In this document: positions 15,759 to 24,638 of the stretch, one piece after another
Position numbering within the stretch: position 1 is the first letter of the stretch
Layout of the letters: each line of letters starts with the position of its first letter
Origin: Vagococcus sp. CY52-2
GTDB lineage: Bacteria; Bacillota; Bacilli; Lactobacillales; Vagococcaceae
DNA: 64,000 nucleotides
Assembly: GCF_022655055.1 (NCBI RefSeq)
Contig: NZ_CP093384.1
Coordinates: 62,001 to 126,000, forward strand
Direction of reading: 5' to 3'
Made by a program: the position numbers and the translations under genes
The notes under the pieces: model-generated
What the model was told of the DNA's origin: nothing
The model's input: only the letters and a program-made list of their open reading frames with translations
The model's database searches: none

Positions 15759-15850
15759 ATAAAGATATTAAATATTTAATTTTTTATAACTTGAAAAAAA
15801 ATATGTAATTGTAAGACAATTATCTTATATATGTAAAAGATAGTGTTTTT

Positions 15851-16436
15851 ATGAACAAAAGGTTATCTAGTTTTTTTGTAACAATGACTATTATTGATAT
15901 TATTACAGCAGTTCCAGTATTAGGTGGTATGATTGATGTTTTTAAAGTATTAACGATATTATTGTTAAGTTTTTCTATTCATGTTTTAGAAAAACAGCCA
16001 AAAAAAGTGGAGCCATTTTAATGATTATCTCATGTGCTTTATCTTTAATAGGAGGATTAATAGTTCTTGGATCAGTAGGAAATCCATGATGATAAAAGGA
16101 GATAGTGCATATAAAACAGGAGCTGTATTGGGGTCGTTTATAGGGGGATCGATAGTAAGCTACATTTTTAGACTTCTAGCATGGATTTTAAAAATATTAG
16201 CTATCATATTCTCGTTTCAAGCTTCAAATCAATTAAAGGCAATTGAGTTACGAAAAAAGCAAAGTAAGCATAAAAAAAAGTCGAAAAAAAGAATAGATAA
16301 TTTTAATCATATAAAAACTTGTGCTTTTTTTAACAATAAAAAACAAAAAACAACAAAGTTACTCATTTTAAAAAATAAAATGAGTAACTTTGTTGTTTTT
16401 TGTTTAGGTAATTATTTTAAAAACCCTTTAAAATAA
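15851..16436 (+). pseudogene. Broken small membrane protein gene(s)
   Basis: Membrane-protein pieces lie in three successive frames. MNKRLSSFFVTMTIIDIIT runs from 15851 to TAA 16019-16021 (56 codons). MIISCALSLIGGLIVLGSVG opens at ATG 16021, overlapping that stop as TAATG, and ends near 16089. A third frame continues with GAVLGSFIGGSIVSYIFRLL and a basic tail to TAA 16434-16436. The last frame reads straight through a strong terminator, so its end is unlikely to be native. The best reading is one or two DUF4064-like membrane genes broken by frameshifts; a translationally coupled pair is the alternative. No family is assigned with certainty. Confidence 0.5.
16345..16401. terminator. Strong bidirectional terminator
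   Basis: A 26-bp perfect stem (16345-16370 with 16376-16401) over a 5-nt loop, with T-runs on both strands. It separates the broken membrane gene from the inositol operon. Confidence 0.85.
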
Positions 16437-16474
16437 AGATGATTTATGATTTTTATATTTTTTTATAAAATCAC

Positions 16475-16503
16475 TTGTAAAAAAAGAGTAAGAGTTGTAT
16501 AAT
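16475..16503 (+). promoter_or_regulatory. Promoter of the inositol operon
   Basis: TTGTAA (16475-16480), 17 nt, TATAAT (16498-16503), about 100 nt upstream of the transporter start. Confidence 0.65.
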
Positions 16504-16600
16504 TCGTGTGTAAGTTGTTATTGTGAATTTAGTAACATCTTATCTGTTGTTGGGTATGTTGGTGTTTAGTGATGAGTATAGAAGAAGGGAAGGTGTTTGT

Positions 16601-17959
16601 GTGACAAAAGTTAATAAAAAGATTATCACTATATCGTTAATTGTGACTATCGGGGGGTTGTTGTTTGGCTATAATACAGGTGTTGTAAATGGCGCGTTGA
16701 ATTTTATCGGTAAAGATTTTATGTTAACCCCTATACAAAAAGGTTGGGTATCATCATCCTTAACATTATCTGCAGCATTTGGAGCAGTTTTTGGTGGGAA
16801 AATAAGTGATATGATTGGGCGAAAAAAGACATTGCGTATTATTGCTTGGATTTATCTGATTGGAGCAATAGGTTGTAGCGGATCTTTTAATTTTGCTTTT
16901 CTAGTCTCTTTTCGGTTCTTATTGGGACTTGCAGTAGGAGCATCATCAGCTGTTGTGCCATTATATTTAGGTGAAATTTCTTCGGCTGAGCATAGAGGGA
17001 AAATGGTTGGTTTAAATCAGGTAATGATTGTGGGTGGACAGTTCTTAGCCTTTTTATTAAATGCTATTTTAGGTAATATGTTTATTCAAAATAATCATAT
17101 TTGGAAAGTGATGATGGGGTTAGCGGCTATACCAGCAATTATTATGTTAATTGGTATGACAAAAGTATTAGAGTCACCTAAGTGGTATGCTAGAAATGGT
17201 ATGTTAGATCGTGCAATTCATATAATTAAAGAAATCTATCTAGATGATGACGAGATGGTTAAAAAAGAAATACAAGAGATACAAGAAATACCTGTTAAAG
17301 TAGTTAAAAATAAAAAAAATAAAGAAAAAATACCAACTTGGACGATAAAGATTCTTTTGTTAGGGTGTTTATTAGGTATAATACAACAATTTTCGGGAAT
17401 TAATTCAGTTATGTATTATGGGTCTGAAATTTTAACAATGTATGGATTTGGTGCTAGTGCAGCATTGATATTCAATGTTTTAAATGGTGTTGTTTCAGTT
17501 ATTGCATCAATCGTAGGAATGACAATTGTTGATAAAATGGGACGAAAAAAATTGGAAATTAGTGGATTGACCATTTGTGCAGTATCGTTAATTTCTGTAG
17601 GTGTTCTATCTAATTTGTTATCAGGAACACAAATAGCACCATATATTATTATGATCATTATTTTTATTTATATATTTGCTTTTCAAGGTGCTATTGGACC
17701 AGTTACTTGGATTTTAATCTCTGAAATATTTCCAGCTAAGTATAGAGGGACTTTTTCTGGAATTGCAGTGTTTGTTTTATGGATAGCTAATTTTCTCGTT
17801 GGGCTATTTTTCCCTGTTCTTGTCAATTCAGTAGGTATTAATGCTACATTTTATGGATTTGCTGGTTGTGCATTATTAGGGATTTTAGTGGTACATTTTA
17901 AAATACCAGAAACAAAGGGAAAAACGTTGGAAGAAATTGAAAGCCATTTCATTAAATAG
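16601..17959 (+). CDS. iolT: Sugar-porter MFS transporter, probably myo-inositol permease
   Basis: A 452-residue, 12-helix major facilitator of the sugar-porter family. It has LLFGYNTGVVNGAL in helix 1, the GGKISDMIGRKKT loop 2-3 motif, SPKWYARNGM after helix 6, QQFSGINSVMYYG in helix 7, VDKMGRKK and PETKGKTLEEIE at the C-terminus. Followed by inosose dehydratase and two inositol-type dehydrogenases, it is best read as a proton-coupled inositol importer, though sugar specificity cannot be proved from sequence. GTG 16601 is chosen because GGGAAGG lies 8 nt before it and family similarity starts there; the in-frame codon at 16523 would add an unlikely extension. Confidence 0.82.
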   Translation: MTKVNKKIITISLIVTIGGLLFGYNTGVVNGALNFIGKDFMLTPIQKGWVSSSLTLSAAFGAVFGGKISDMIGRKKTLRIIAWIYLIGAIGCSGSFNFAFLVSFRFLLGLAVGASSAVVPLYLGEISSAEHRGKMVGLNQVMIVGGQFLAFLLNAILGNMFIQNNHIWKVMMGLAAIPAIIMLIGMTKVLESPKWYARNGMLDRAIHIIKEIYLDDDEMVKKEIQEIQEIPVKVVKNKKNKEKIPTWTIKILLLGCLLGIIQQFSGINSVMYYGSEILTMYGFGASAALIFNVLNGVVSVIASIVGMTIVDKMGRKKLEISGLTICAVSLISVGVLSNLLSGTQIAPYIIMIIIFIYIFAFQGAIGPVTWILISEIFPAKYRGTFSGIAVFVLWIANFLVGLFFPVLVNSVGINATFYGFAGCALLGILVVHFKIPETKGKTLEEIESHFIK

Positions 17960-18039
17960 TTCATTGTGAATATAAACACAATTTCTGTTGTTTTAAATAA
18001 AATAATGTTAGTTAAAAATATTGATGAAGGAGTATCTAA

Positions 18040-19065
18040 ATGAAAAAATTAAATTGTGGTGTAGTAGGTGTTGGAAGGGTAGGCATGATGCATATTAAGA
18101 ATCTTCTGAATATTCCAAGTATAAATATCTTAGGTGTATCTGATTTGTTTATTGAGAATGCTGAAGACGAATTGAATATGTTAGGTATTGAGCATTGTTA
18201 CAAAGATTATCAAGAGTTATTATGTGATGAAGAATTAGAAGCGTTATTCATTTTCTCTTCGACAGACTCACATGAAAAAATAGCAATTGATGCAGCAAAA
18301 GCAAAAAAACATATTTTTTGCGAAAAACCTTTAAGTATGGATACAAATGAAGAATCAAGTTTAAAAGTATTACGTGCGGTGAAGGAAAATGATGTTAAAA
18401 TGCAGATTGCGTTCAATCGACGAGTGGATCGTCAATTTAGAAAAATCTATCAAGATGTTAGAGATGGTAAAATAGGTGATCCTCAAATAATAAAAATTAC
18501 TTCGAGAGATCCTGATTTATTACCACATGAGTTAATAAAACGTATTGGAGGATTGTTATTCGATTTTACCATGCATGATTTTGATATGGCTAGATATATG
18601 GCTGGAAGTAACATTAAAGAAGTTTATGCTAGAGGAAACACGCTTATTGATCCAACTTTAAAAGATATAAACGATATTGATACATTAGCAATAGTATTAG
18701 AATTTGAAAATGGTTCATTTGGCTTAATTGATAATAGCCGTCGTGCCGTATATGGTTATGACCAACGGGTAGAAGTATTTGGTTCTAAAGGAATGCTTAA
18801 AGCAGAAAATGTAAGCGATTCAACTGTTGAATTGTATGGAGAACAGTCGTTAGAGATGGAAAATCCATTACCAATCTTTATGGAACGTTATCATCAAGCA
18901 TATGATACTGAGGTACGTTTATTTGTAGAAGCTATTTTAAATAATCAACCATTAGTCGCAACAGGTATGGATGTTATCATGGCGCAAAGAGCAGCTGTTG
19001 CAGCACAAGAATCTATTGCAACCGGCAAACCTGTGGTAGTAGATACAACTTATCCAAAAATTTAA
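18040..19065 (+). CDS. iolG: Gfo/Idh/MocA oxidoreductase, inositol 2-dehydrogenase type
   Basis: A 341-residue NAD(P)-dependent dehydrogenase, expected to oxidise myo- or scyllo-inositol to the corresponding inosose. The Rossmann start is GVVGVGRVGMMH, and the EKP motif in FCEKPLSMDT marks the catalytic lysine. FDFTMHDFDMARYMAG carries the active-site Asp/His pair. QIIKITSRDPDLLP and RRVDRQFRK are typical of IolG rather than general Gfo/Idh proteins. ATG 18040 follows GAAGGAG. It is the second gene of the operon, with the dehydratase that uses its product next. Confidence 0.8.
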   Translation: MKKLNCGVVGVGRVGMMHIKNLLNIPSINILGVSDLFIENAEDELNMLGIEHCYKDYQELLCDEELEALFIFSSTDSHEKIAIDAAKAKKHIFCEKPLSMDTNEESSLKVLRAVKENDVKMQIAFNRRVDRQFRKIYQDVRDGKIGDPQIIKITSRDPDLLPHELIKRIGGLLFDFTMHDFDMARYMAGSNIKEVYARGNTLIDPTLKDINDIDTLAIVLEFENGSFGLIDNSRRAVYGYDQRVEVFGSKGMLKAENVSDSTVELYGEQSLEMENPLPIFMERYHQAYDTEVRLFVEAILNNQPLVATGMDVIMAQRAAVAAQESIATGKPVVVDTTYPKI

Positions 19066-19095
19066 AAAATTAATATATAAATGGAGGAAATACAA

Positions 19096-19980
19096 ATGAC
19101 AATTAAGTTAGGGATTGCACCAATCGCTTGGACAAATGATGATATGCCGGAATTAGGTAAGGAAAATACGTTTGAACAATGTATCAGTGAAATGGCATTA
19201 GCAGGGTACACAGGAACAGAAATTGGAAACAAATATCCGAAAAATCCAGAAGAATTAAAAAGTTACTTAGAACCACGTGGATTATCAGTAGCTAGTGCCT
19301 GGTTTAGTGCTTTTTTAACAACCAAACCATTTGAAGAAACAGAAGAGGCTTTTATGTTACATCGTGACTTTTTGCATGCAATGGGAGCAAAAGTCATCGT
19401 TGTGTCAGAACAAGGACATAGTGTACAAGGTCAAATGGAGACACCTGTTTTTGATAAAAAACCTGAATTTACAGAAGATGAATGGGAAAAATTAACAAGT
19501 GGGTTAGATAAATTAGGCGAGTTGGCAAATGAAAAAGACATGTCTATTGTTTACCACCACCATATGGGGACAGGTGTCCAAACAACTGATGAAATCAATC
19601 GTTTGATGGCTGAGACAGATCCTAAAAAAGTGTCACTATTATATGATACTGGTCACTTAGTTTTCTCAGGCGAAGATCCGATTGAAGTGTATCAAACACA
19701 CAAAGACCGTATTAAACATATTCACTTTAAAGATATTCGTAAGGAAAAAATGGAAGAAGTTAAAACAAACTCATTTAGTTTCTTAAAAGGCGTTAAAGAA
19801 GGTGTGTTCACTGTTCCTGGAGATGGCATGATTGATTTTACACCAATTTGGCAAGAAATTGAAAAAGATGGTTATGAAGGATGGATTGTCGTAGAGGCAG
19901 AACAAGACCCATCAAAAGCTAATCCATTTATTTATGCAAAAGCTGCTCGTAATTATATTAATTTAATTACTGGTTTATAA
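19096..19980 (+). CDS. iolE: Myo-inosose-2 dehydratase
   Basis: A 294-residue TIM-barrel protein of the AP-endonuclease-2/xylose-isomerase-like superfamily. IolE removes water from 2-keto-myo-inositol to give a trihydroxycyclohexane-dione, the second step of inositol breakdown, with a divalent metal. The start KLGIAPIAWTNDDMPELG is characteristic of IolE. Metal-ligand segments are GYTGTEIGNKYP, SIVYHHHMGTGVQ, LLYDTGHLVFSG, HIHFKDIR and WIVVEAEQD. ATG 19096 follows GGAGG; the ATG at 19081 lies before that site. It is the third gene of the operon. Confidence 0.9.
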   Translation: MTIKLGIAPIAWTNDDMPELGKENTFEQCISEMALAGYTGTEIGNKYPKNPEELKSYLEPRGLSVASAWFSAFLTTKPFEETEEAFMLHRDFLHAMGAKVIVVSEQGHSVQGQMETPVFDKKPEFTEDEWEKLTSGLDKLGELANEKDMSIVYHHHMGTGVQTTDEINRLMAETDPKKVSLLYDTGHLVFSGEDPIEVYQTHKDRIKHIHFKDIRKEKMEEVKTNSFSFLKGVKEGVFTVPGDGMIDFTPIWQEIEKDGYEGWIVVEAEQDPSKANPFIYAKAARNYINLITGL

Positions 19981-20011
19981 TGAAAATTTTTCTTAGAAGA
20001 AGGGTGAAAAA

Positions 20012-21025
20012 ATGATAAATAAAGAATTAAGAATCGGTGTAATAGGTGTTGGAGCTATTGGAACAGAGCATATAAAAAGAATTAATCATAAAATAAAAGG
20101 TGCTAGAGTCGTTGGCATTTATGATATTTTAGAAGAAGAAAAAAAGCAATTAGCAGATGAAATGGGAATCATATTTTATGGTAGTGGGGAGGACTTAATT
20201 TCTTCAGATGACGTCGATGCCATATTGATTACTTCCATTGATGAAACACATGCAGATTATGTATTAAAAGCGTTAGCACAAGAAAAGTATGTATTCTGTG
20301 AAAAACCTTTAGCTATAGATAATCAATCATGCGCTAAAATTGTTGAAGCAGAAGTGAAATGCGGTCGACGCTTGGTACAAGTAGGTTTTATGAGACGCTA
20401 TGATAAAGGTTATATGGAGTTAAAAAAATTAATTGAATCTAAATCATATGGGGAAGTATTAATGCTACATTGTGCGCATAGAAATCCAGAATCTGGCTTA
20501 CACTACACAACGCCAATGTCTATTATCCAAACGGCAGTGCATGAAATTGATGTGCTACGTTGGTTATTACAAGACGACTATGTTTCAGTTGAAAGTATAC
20601 TGCCTAAAAAACAAACTAAAATGACACATGACAATTTACATGATCCACAAATTTTAGTATTAGAGACAAAAAATGGTGTGGTGATCCAGTTAGAAATTTT
20701 CGTTAATTGTCAATTTGGTTATGATATTAAATGTGAAGTAGTATGTGAAAATGGAGAGTTAGGATTAGTGGATCCACACTATACTTATGTCAAACATAAT
20801 TTTTCTAATCAGACACCAATATCGCCTGATTGGCAGACACGTTTTAAAGAAGCGTATGATACAGAGTTTCAATTATGGGTTAATGGCGTATTGAATAATA
20901 AATTGGAAGGACCATCTTCATGGGATGGGTATGTCGCTTCTATTATCACAACAGCAGGAACGGAATCAACAAATAAAGGTGAAAAAATAAATGTTATGCT
21001 TCAAGAAAAACCAAGTATTTATTAA
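20012..21025 (+). CDS. Gfo/Idh/MocA oxidoreductase, second inositol dehydrogenase
   Basis: A 337-residue paralogue of the operon's other dehydrogenase. It shows GVIGVGAIGTEH (dinucleotide fold), VFCEKPLAID (catalytic Lys), GFMRRYDKGYMELK and HCAHRNPE, and AVHEIDVLRWLL with the Asp/His pair. Two IolG-like enzymes together are common in lactic acid bacteria and are thought to serve different inositol stereoisomers. Which one this enzyme uses cannot be seen. ATG 20012 follows AGAAGGG. It is the last intact gene of the operon. Confidence 0.78.
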   Translation: MINKELRIGVIGVGAIGTEHIKRINHKIKGARVVGIYDILEEEKKQLADEMGIIFYGSGEDLISSDDVDAILITSIDETHADYVLKALAQEKYVFCEKPLAIDNQSCAKIVEAEVKCGRRLVQVGFMRRYDKGYMELKKLIESKSYGEVLMLHCAHRNPESGLHYTTPMSIIQTAVHEIDVLRWLLQDDYVSVESILPKKQTKMTHDNLHDPQILVLETKNGVVIQLEIFVNCQFGYDIKCEVVCENGELGLVDPHYTYVKHNFSNQTPISPDWQTRFKEAYDTEFQLWVNGVLNNKLEGPSSWDGYVASIITTAGTESTNKGEKINVMLQEKPSIY

Positions 21026-21186
21026 AACACTTATAAATAAAGGAGGTGAGATTTTATAGTAAAGATATAACTCTATAGCATAGCACTAAACGACAAAATA
21101 GGGTTGTTATCTATGATGTATCGAAAAATATTATACCTACACAGAATAATATAGTTATAAAAATGGTAATATAGGCATTTTTATAG
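21026..21186 (+). other. Orphan ribosome site after the inositol operon
   Basis: AAAGGAGGTGA begins 17 nt after the last dehydrogenase, at the spacing expected for a next gene. No start codon with an open frame follows. The stretch to 21186 is AT-rich and has no coding pattern. It looks like the junction of a deletion that removed the next operon gene. Confidence 0.45.
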
Positions 21187-21187
21187 T

Positions 21188-21232
21188 AAAAAACAAACTG
21201 GCTATTAATAGTAGTATCTAGTTTGTTTTTTT
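21188..21232 (+). terminator. Probable terminator of the inositol operon
   Basis: AAAAACAAACT (21189-21199) pairs with AGTTTGTTTTT (21220-21230) with an internal small stem and a T-tail. Confidence 0.6.
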
Positions 21233-21283
21233 ATATGAAGGATGCTTAAAAAAGTAGATTAACATTGTTGATACTATAAAAAT

Positions 21284-21322
21284 AAAAAACAAGATTAGAG
21301 CTTTATTCTAATCTTGTTTTTT
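21284..21322. terminator. Bidirectional terminator
   Basis: AAAAAACAAGATTAGA pairs with TCTAATCTTGTTTTTT over a 7-nt loop, 10 nt beyond the stop of the minus-strand L,D-transpeptidase gene. Confidence 0.85.
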
Positions 21323-21331
21323 ATTTATTGT

Positions 21332-22705
21332 CTAAAAGATAACTACAGGAACACCAACATCAATCATATTAAATAATTTAGCACACACATCAGGGGGTGT
21401 GTTAATACAGCCATGTGATCCCACTGTCGTATATGATGTTCCTCCATAAGCATTGGCATTTTGCCACGGGGAATCATGAATTCCTACCCCCGTCCAATCG
21501 ATTGGCATCCAATAATCAACAGGGCTTGCATAATCTTCACCGCGAAGAGTTTCATTTCGCTTTTTGTTCCAAACATAGAACACCCCGGAAGGAGTAGGTG
21601 TACTTGGTTTTCCAGAAATAATGTCTGTATCTAAAGCAACTTTTCCATCTTTGTAGTACCACATGTGTTGAGCTTGTAAGTCAACTTCTATATAAGTGTT
21701 TGATAGAAGAGCTGATTCGGGAGTAGCGCTTCCTTGATAAGCAGGAACACGATCTGTGAAACCTTTACCAGATAAAATTAGTTTTGTCAGTTGTTCTGTT
21801 TCACTATCTGTTGCAATTGTCCAACTATAAGACCCAGCAGGAACACTCACTTCTCCACGTTTTGTGCTATTAAATTTTGTTGGATTAGTACTAGTATTGT
21901 ACTGTTGCCCAAGTTGAGTGACATATTCTTTTACTAAGTCTTGATTTAAAGTAACATCACCTTTATCGTTTGTTGTTAACCAACTAGCAATTGTCTCTTT
22001 AGGGATTGCCACTTTTTGCCCATTAATGAGGTACGTAGCATTGACCTCTGTTAACTTATTTATGTCCGCTAATTCTTTTTTTAATTGCGTATCTGTTGCC
22101 AAAACAGTTGGTTTTTGGACATAGGATTCTAAGTTTATAGACCCTTTGCCTTCTTTAACATGAGATTCAAATGCTGAAATAAATTTATTAACATCAATAG
22201 AATTTCCAGCTACTTCGTCTGTAATTTGAAATGAACCATCTTTCATTTCAATTTTTGCATTTTTTGTGGGTGTGCGCTCTTTATTAAAGTTCGTTAAGGC
22301 TGTTTTTAAAGCATTAGATTGTTTAGTTAGTTCGTCTTTGTTATAATCAGTCATCACAATGGGCACATTTTTAGGTTGATTGACGTAATTCATAAACCAC
22401 AACCAAGGATTTTGTTTTGCAATAGTATCAGAGACAGTCTTATTAACATCAAAAGTGATTCCTAGTTGTTGTTTAGGAATGGCTTTCCAAGTTTTATCAT
22501 TATCTAGTATAACGAATTCATTCTCATGAATATTGTCCTTAAGCTTTTTTTCTGCTTGTTTTCTAGATAATTGGCTGACATCTATTTGTCCAATCTTTGT
22601 ATTGGGCAAAAATTTATTCTGATAAGTAATAGCAAAATACGAATAGATACTAACAATGACTAGTACCATAATTAAAGGCACTAATAACAACGACTTACGT
22701 TTCAT
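21332..22705 (-). CDS. L,D-transpeptidase (YkuD domain, Ldt-fm-like)
   Basis: A 457-residue protein with an N-terminal membrane anchor (about 5-25) and two repeated peptidoglycan-binding-type domains (about 35-320; IGQIDVSQLSRKQAEKKL opens the first). A C-terminal YkuD catalytic domain (about 335-457) follows. The catalytic motif is complete: GVGIHDSPW and SHGCINTPPDVC, with the nucleophilic Cys in SHGC. It forms 3-3 cross-links between meso-DAP- or Lys-type stem peptides. Architecture and length match the Enterococcus faecium enzyme able to bypass beta-lactam-sensitive cross-linking. ATG 22705 follows GAAGGGG. Monocistronic. Confidence 0.9.
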   Translation of the reverse strand: MKRKSLLLVPLIMVLVIVSIYSYFAITYQNKFLPNTKIGQIDVSQLSRKQAEKKLKDNIHENEFVILDNDKTWKAIPKQQLGITFDVNKTVSDTIAKQNPWLWFMNYVNQPKNVPIVMTDYNKDELTKQSNALKTALTNFNKERTPTKNAKIEMKDGSFQITDEVAGNSIDVNKFISAFESHVKEGKGSINLESYVQKPTVLATDTQLKKELADINKLTEVNATYLINGQKVAIPKETIASWLTTNDKGDVTLNQDLVKEYVTQLGQQYNTSTNPTKFNSTKRGEVSVPAGSYSWTIATDSETEQLTKLILSGKGFTDRVPAYQGSATPESALLSNTYIEVDLQAQHMWYYKDGKVALDTDIISGKPSTPTPSGVFYVWNKKRNETLRGEDYASPVDYWMPIDWTGVGIHDSPWQNANAYGGTSYTTVGSHGCINTPPDVCAKLFNMIDVGVPVVIF

Positions 22706-22800
22706 GTGAAGCCCCTTCCTATGATAAAAATTGTAATATTATTGTAACATATTCTTTTCTAAAAACAATATAAGTGCTTTAAAAACACCTATATAATGAG

Positions 22801-22832
22801 AAAAGACTAGAATTTATCATTCTAGTCTTTTA
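22801..22832. terminator. Bidirectional terminator
   Basis: AAAAGACTAGAAT pairs with ATTCTAGTCTTTT over a 5-nt loop. It ends the L-lactate dehydrogenase transcript on the minus strand. Confidence 0.85.
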
Positions 22833-22857
22833 TTATTTTAATTAATAAGAACATGAT

Positions 22858-23811
22858 TTATTCAAATGCTTCATCTAGTATTTCTTGTAGACGTTTTGCA
22901 GATAAGTCAAATTTTTCTTGTTCAGCATCTGTTAATGGAAGTTCGATAACATGGCTGATTCCTTGGCGATTTACCACAGCTGGAGCACCGATATAAATAT
23001 CGTTTAATCCATATTGTCCATCTAAGTAAACAGATAAAGGTAATACGGCATTTTCATCATAAAGAATGGCTTTAGTAATACGAGCTAAAGCAACAGCAAT
23101 TCCATAGAAAGTAGCCCCTTTCTTATCAATGATGGTATATGCTGCATCACGGACTTTAAAGAAAATGTTAACCAATTCTTCTTCATCAATTTCAGGATGA
23201 TCTGAAACCCATTCGTAAATTTGCAATCCAGCAATATTAGCATGAGACCAAACTGGAAATTCTGTATCACCGTGTTCACCTAAAATATATCCATGGACAT
23301 TTCTTGCATCAACGTCTACTAACTCAGCAATGGTTTGTCTAAAACGAGCAGAGTCAAGAGAAGTTCCGCTACCGATAACTTTGTGTTTTGGAAATCCAGA
23401 GAATTTCCATGTAGCATAAGTTAAAATATCAACAGGATTAGTTGCGATTAAGAAGATACCATTAAATCCTGAAGAAACGATATCATCAACAATGGATTTG
23501 AAAATTTTTAAATTTTTATTAACTAAATCTAGACGTGTTTCACCGGGTTTTTGTGCAGCACCTGCAGTAATCACCACTATGTCAGCATCTTTACAATCAG
23601 CGTAAGTTGCAGCATAGATTTTTTTAGGAGAAGTGAATGCTAGAGCGTGAGATAAATCAAGGGCATCCCCTTCTGCTTTGTTTACATCAATATCAATAAT
23701 ACCAATTTCTTGTGCGATGTTTTGTGTCACAAGGGAAAAAATATAACTTGAACCAACAGCCCCATTGCCGACAACGATAATTTTTTGATGATCAATACTT
23801 ATGTGTTCCAT
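22858..23811 (-). CDS. ldh: L-lactate dehydrogenase
   Basis: A 317-residue cytosolic enzyme that reduces pyruvate to L-lactate with NADH, the main redox sink of homofermentative growth. [13 protein letters not shown] (NAD binding), [12 protein letters not shown] (substrate Arg), [27 protein letters not shown] and [12 protein letters not shown] (catalytic His) are all intact. ATG 23811-23809 follows GGGAGCG. The promoter has an extended -10 (TGTTATAAT, about 23847-23855 on the minus strand). A Rex operator of the usual TTGTGA-N6-TCACAA form was not seen. Monocistronic with its own terminator. Confidence 0.95.
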   Translation of the reverse strand: MEHISIDHQKIIVVGNGAVGSSYIFSLVTQNIAQEIGIIDIDVNKAEGDALDLSHALAFTSPKKIYAATYADCKDADIVVITAGAAQKPGETRLDLVNKNLKIFKSIVDDIVSSGFNGIFLIATNPVDILTYATWKFSGFPKHKVIGSGTSLDSARFRQTIAELVDVDARNVHGYILGEHGDTEFPVWSHANIAGLQIYEWVSDHPEIDEEELVNIFFKVRDAAYTIIDKKGATFYGIAVALARITKAILYDENAVLPLSVYLDGQYGLNDIYIGAPAVVNRQGISHVIELPLTDAEQEKFDLSAKRLQEILDEAFE

Positions 23812-23965
23812 TACAATCGCTCCCTTTTTTATTTACTCCATGTTAAATTATAACACTAAATTATGAAAAAACCTATGAAAAAGATCATTTAACAAATAAT
23901 AGTCTATTAATCAAACGTTAATTAAAAGTCTTAATAGTTTCTTATTTATAGAATATAAAAAGGTA

Positions 23966-23974
23966 TGGTATACT
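23966..23974 (+). promoter_or_regulatory. Extended -10 promoter of the pth operon
   Basis: TGGTATACT at 23966-23974 is an extended -10. The -35 region (TTATAG at 23946) is weak. Transcription would start about 80 nt before pth. Confidence 0.5.
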
Positions 23975-24004
23975 ATTTTAGAGCCTTTTAGTTTAAATAC
24001 AATG

Positions 24005-24036
24005 AAAAAACACGTGTCTTCTAACCCGTGTTTTTT
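24005..24036 (+). terminator. Terminator-like hairpin in the pth leader
   Basis: AAAAAACACG pairs with CGTGTTTTTT over a 12-nt loop and ends in a T-run. It lies between the promoter and the pth start, with no upstream plus-strand gene to terminate. It may act as an attenuator of the pth-mfd operon. Confidence 0.5.
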
Positions 24037-24058
24037 GATGTTATAGGAGATATAGATT

Positions 24059-24628
24059 ATGAAATTAATTGTTGGATTGGGAAATCCTGGAGCGAAGTAT
24101 CGAACAACTCGACATAATATTGGATTTATTACATTAGATGAGATTGCCTATCAAGAAAATATTGAATTTAATAAATCTCAATTTGAAGCCGACACGGCAG
24201 AGTTTTTTGTAGATGGTGAAAAGGTGTTATTAGCAAAGCCTCAAACATTTATGAATGAATCAGGTCGTAGTGTAGGACCATTGATGACTTATTATAACAT
24301 TTCACCCGAAAATGTTTTAGTCATTTATGATGATTTAGATTTACCTGTAGGAAAAGTAAGATTGCGTCAAAAAGGAAGTGCTGGTGGACATAATGGTATT
24401 AAAAGTTTAATTTCACATATTGGAACACCTGAGTTTAATCGTGTACGAATAGGGATTGATCGCCCAAATCGCGGAGAAGAAGTGATAGCTCATGTTTTAG
24501 GTAATTTTCCTAAAAACACACATGAAGACATGCTGTCAGCTGTAAAATTAGCGGCAGATGCGAGTTTGTATTGGGCACAAGGGCATTCATTTGTTGAGAC
24601 TATGAATCAATACAATAGTAAGAAATAA
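24059..24628 (+). CDS. pth: Peptidyl-tRNA hydrolase
   Basis: A 189-residue monomeric enzyme that frees tRNA from prematurely released peptidyl-tRNA. It shows LIVGLGNPGAKYRTTRHNIG with the catalytic His in TRHN, LAKPQTFMNESG with the substrate-clamping Asn, VIYDDLDLP and RQKGSAGGHNGIKS. The length is standard. ATG 24059 follows AGGAGAT. It heads the conserved pth-mfd block and is followed 10 nt later by mfd. Confidence 0.97.
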   Translation: MKLIVGLGNPGAKYRTTRHNIGFITLDEIAYQENIEFNKSQFEADTAEFFVDGEKVLLAKPQTFMNESGRSVGPLMTYYNISPENVLVIYDDLDLPVGKVRLRQKGSAGGHNGIKSLISHIGTPEFNRVRIGIDRPNRGEEVIAHVLGNFPKNTHEDMLSAVKLAADASLYWAQGHSFVETMNQYNSKK

Positions 24629-24638
24629 AGGGGGTCAG

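Noticed and set aside
16032-16436. A single intact 134-residue protein
   Set aside because: The N-terminal part does not look like a protein start, the frame runs through a 26-bp terminator stem, and better membrane-protein pieces lie in the neighbouring frames.
23812-23960. Rex operator before ldh
   Set aside because: No TTGTGA-N6-TCACAA pattern was found, only AT-rich sequence.
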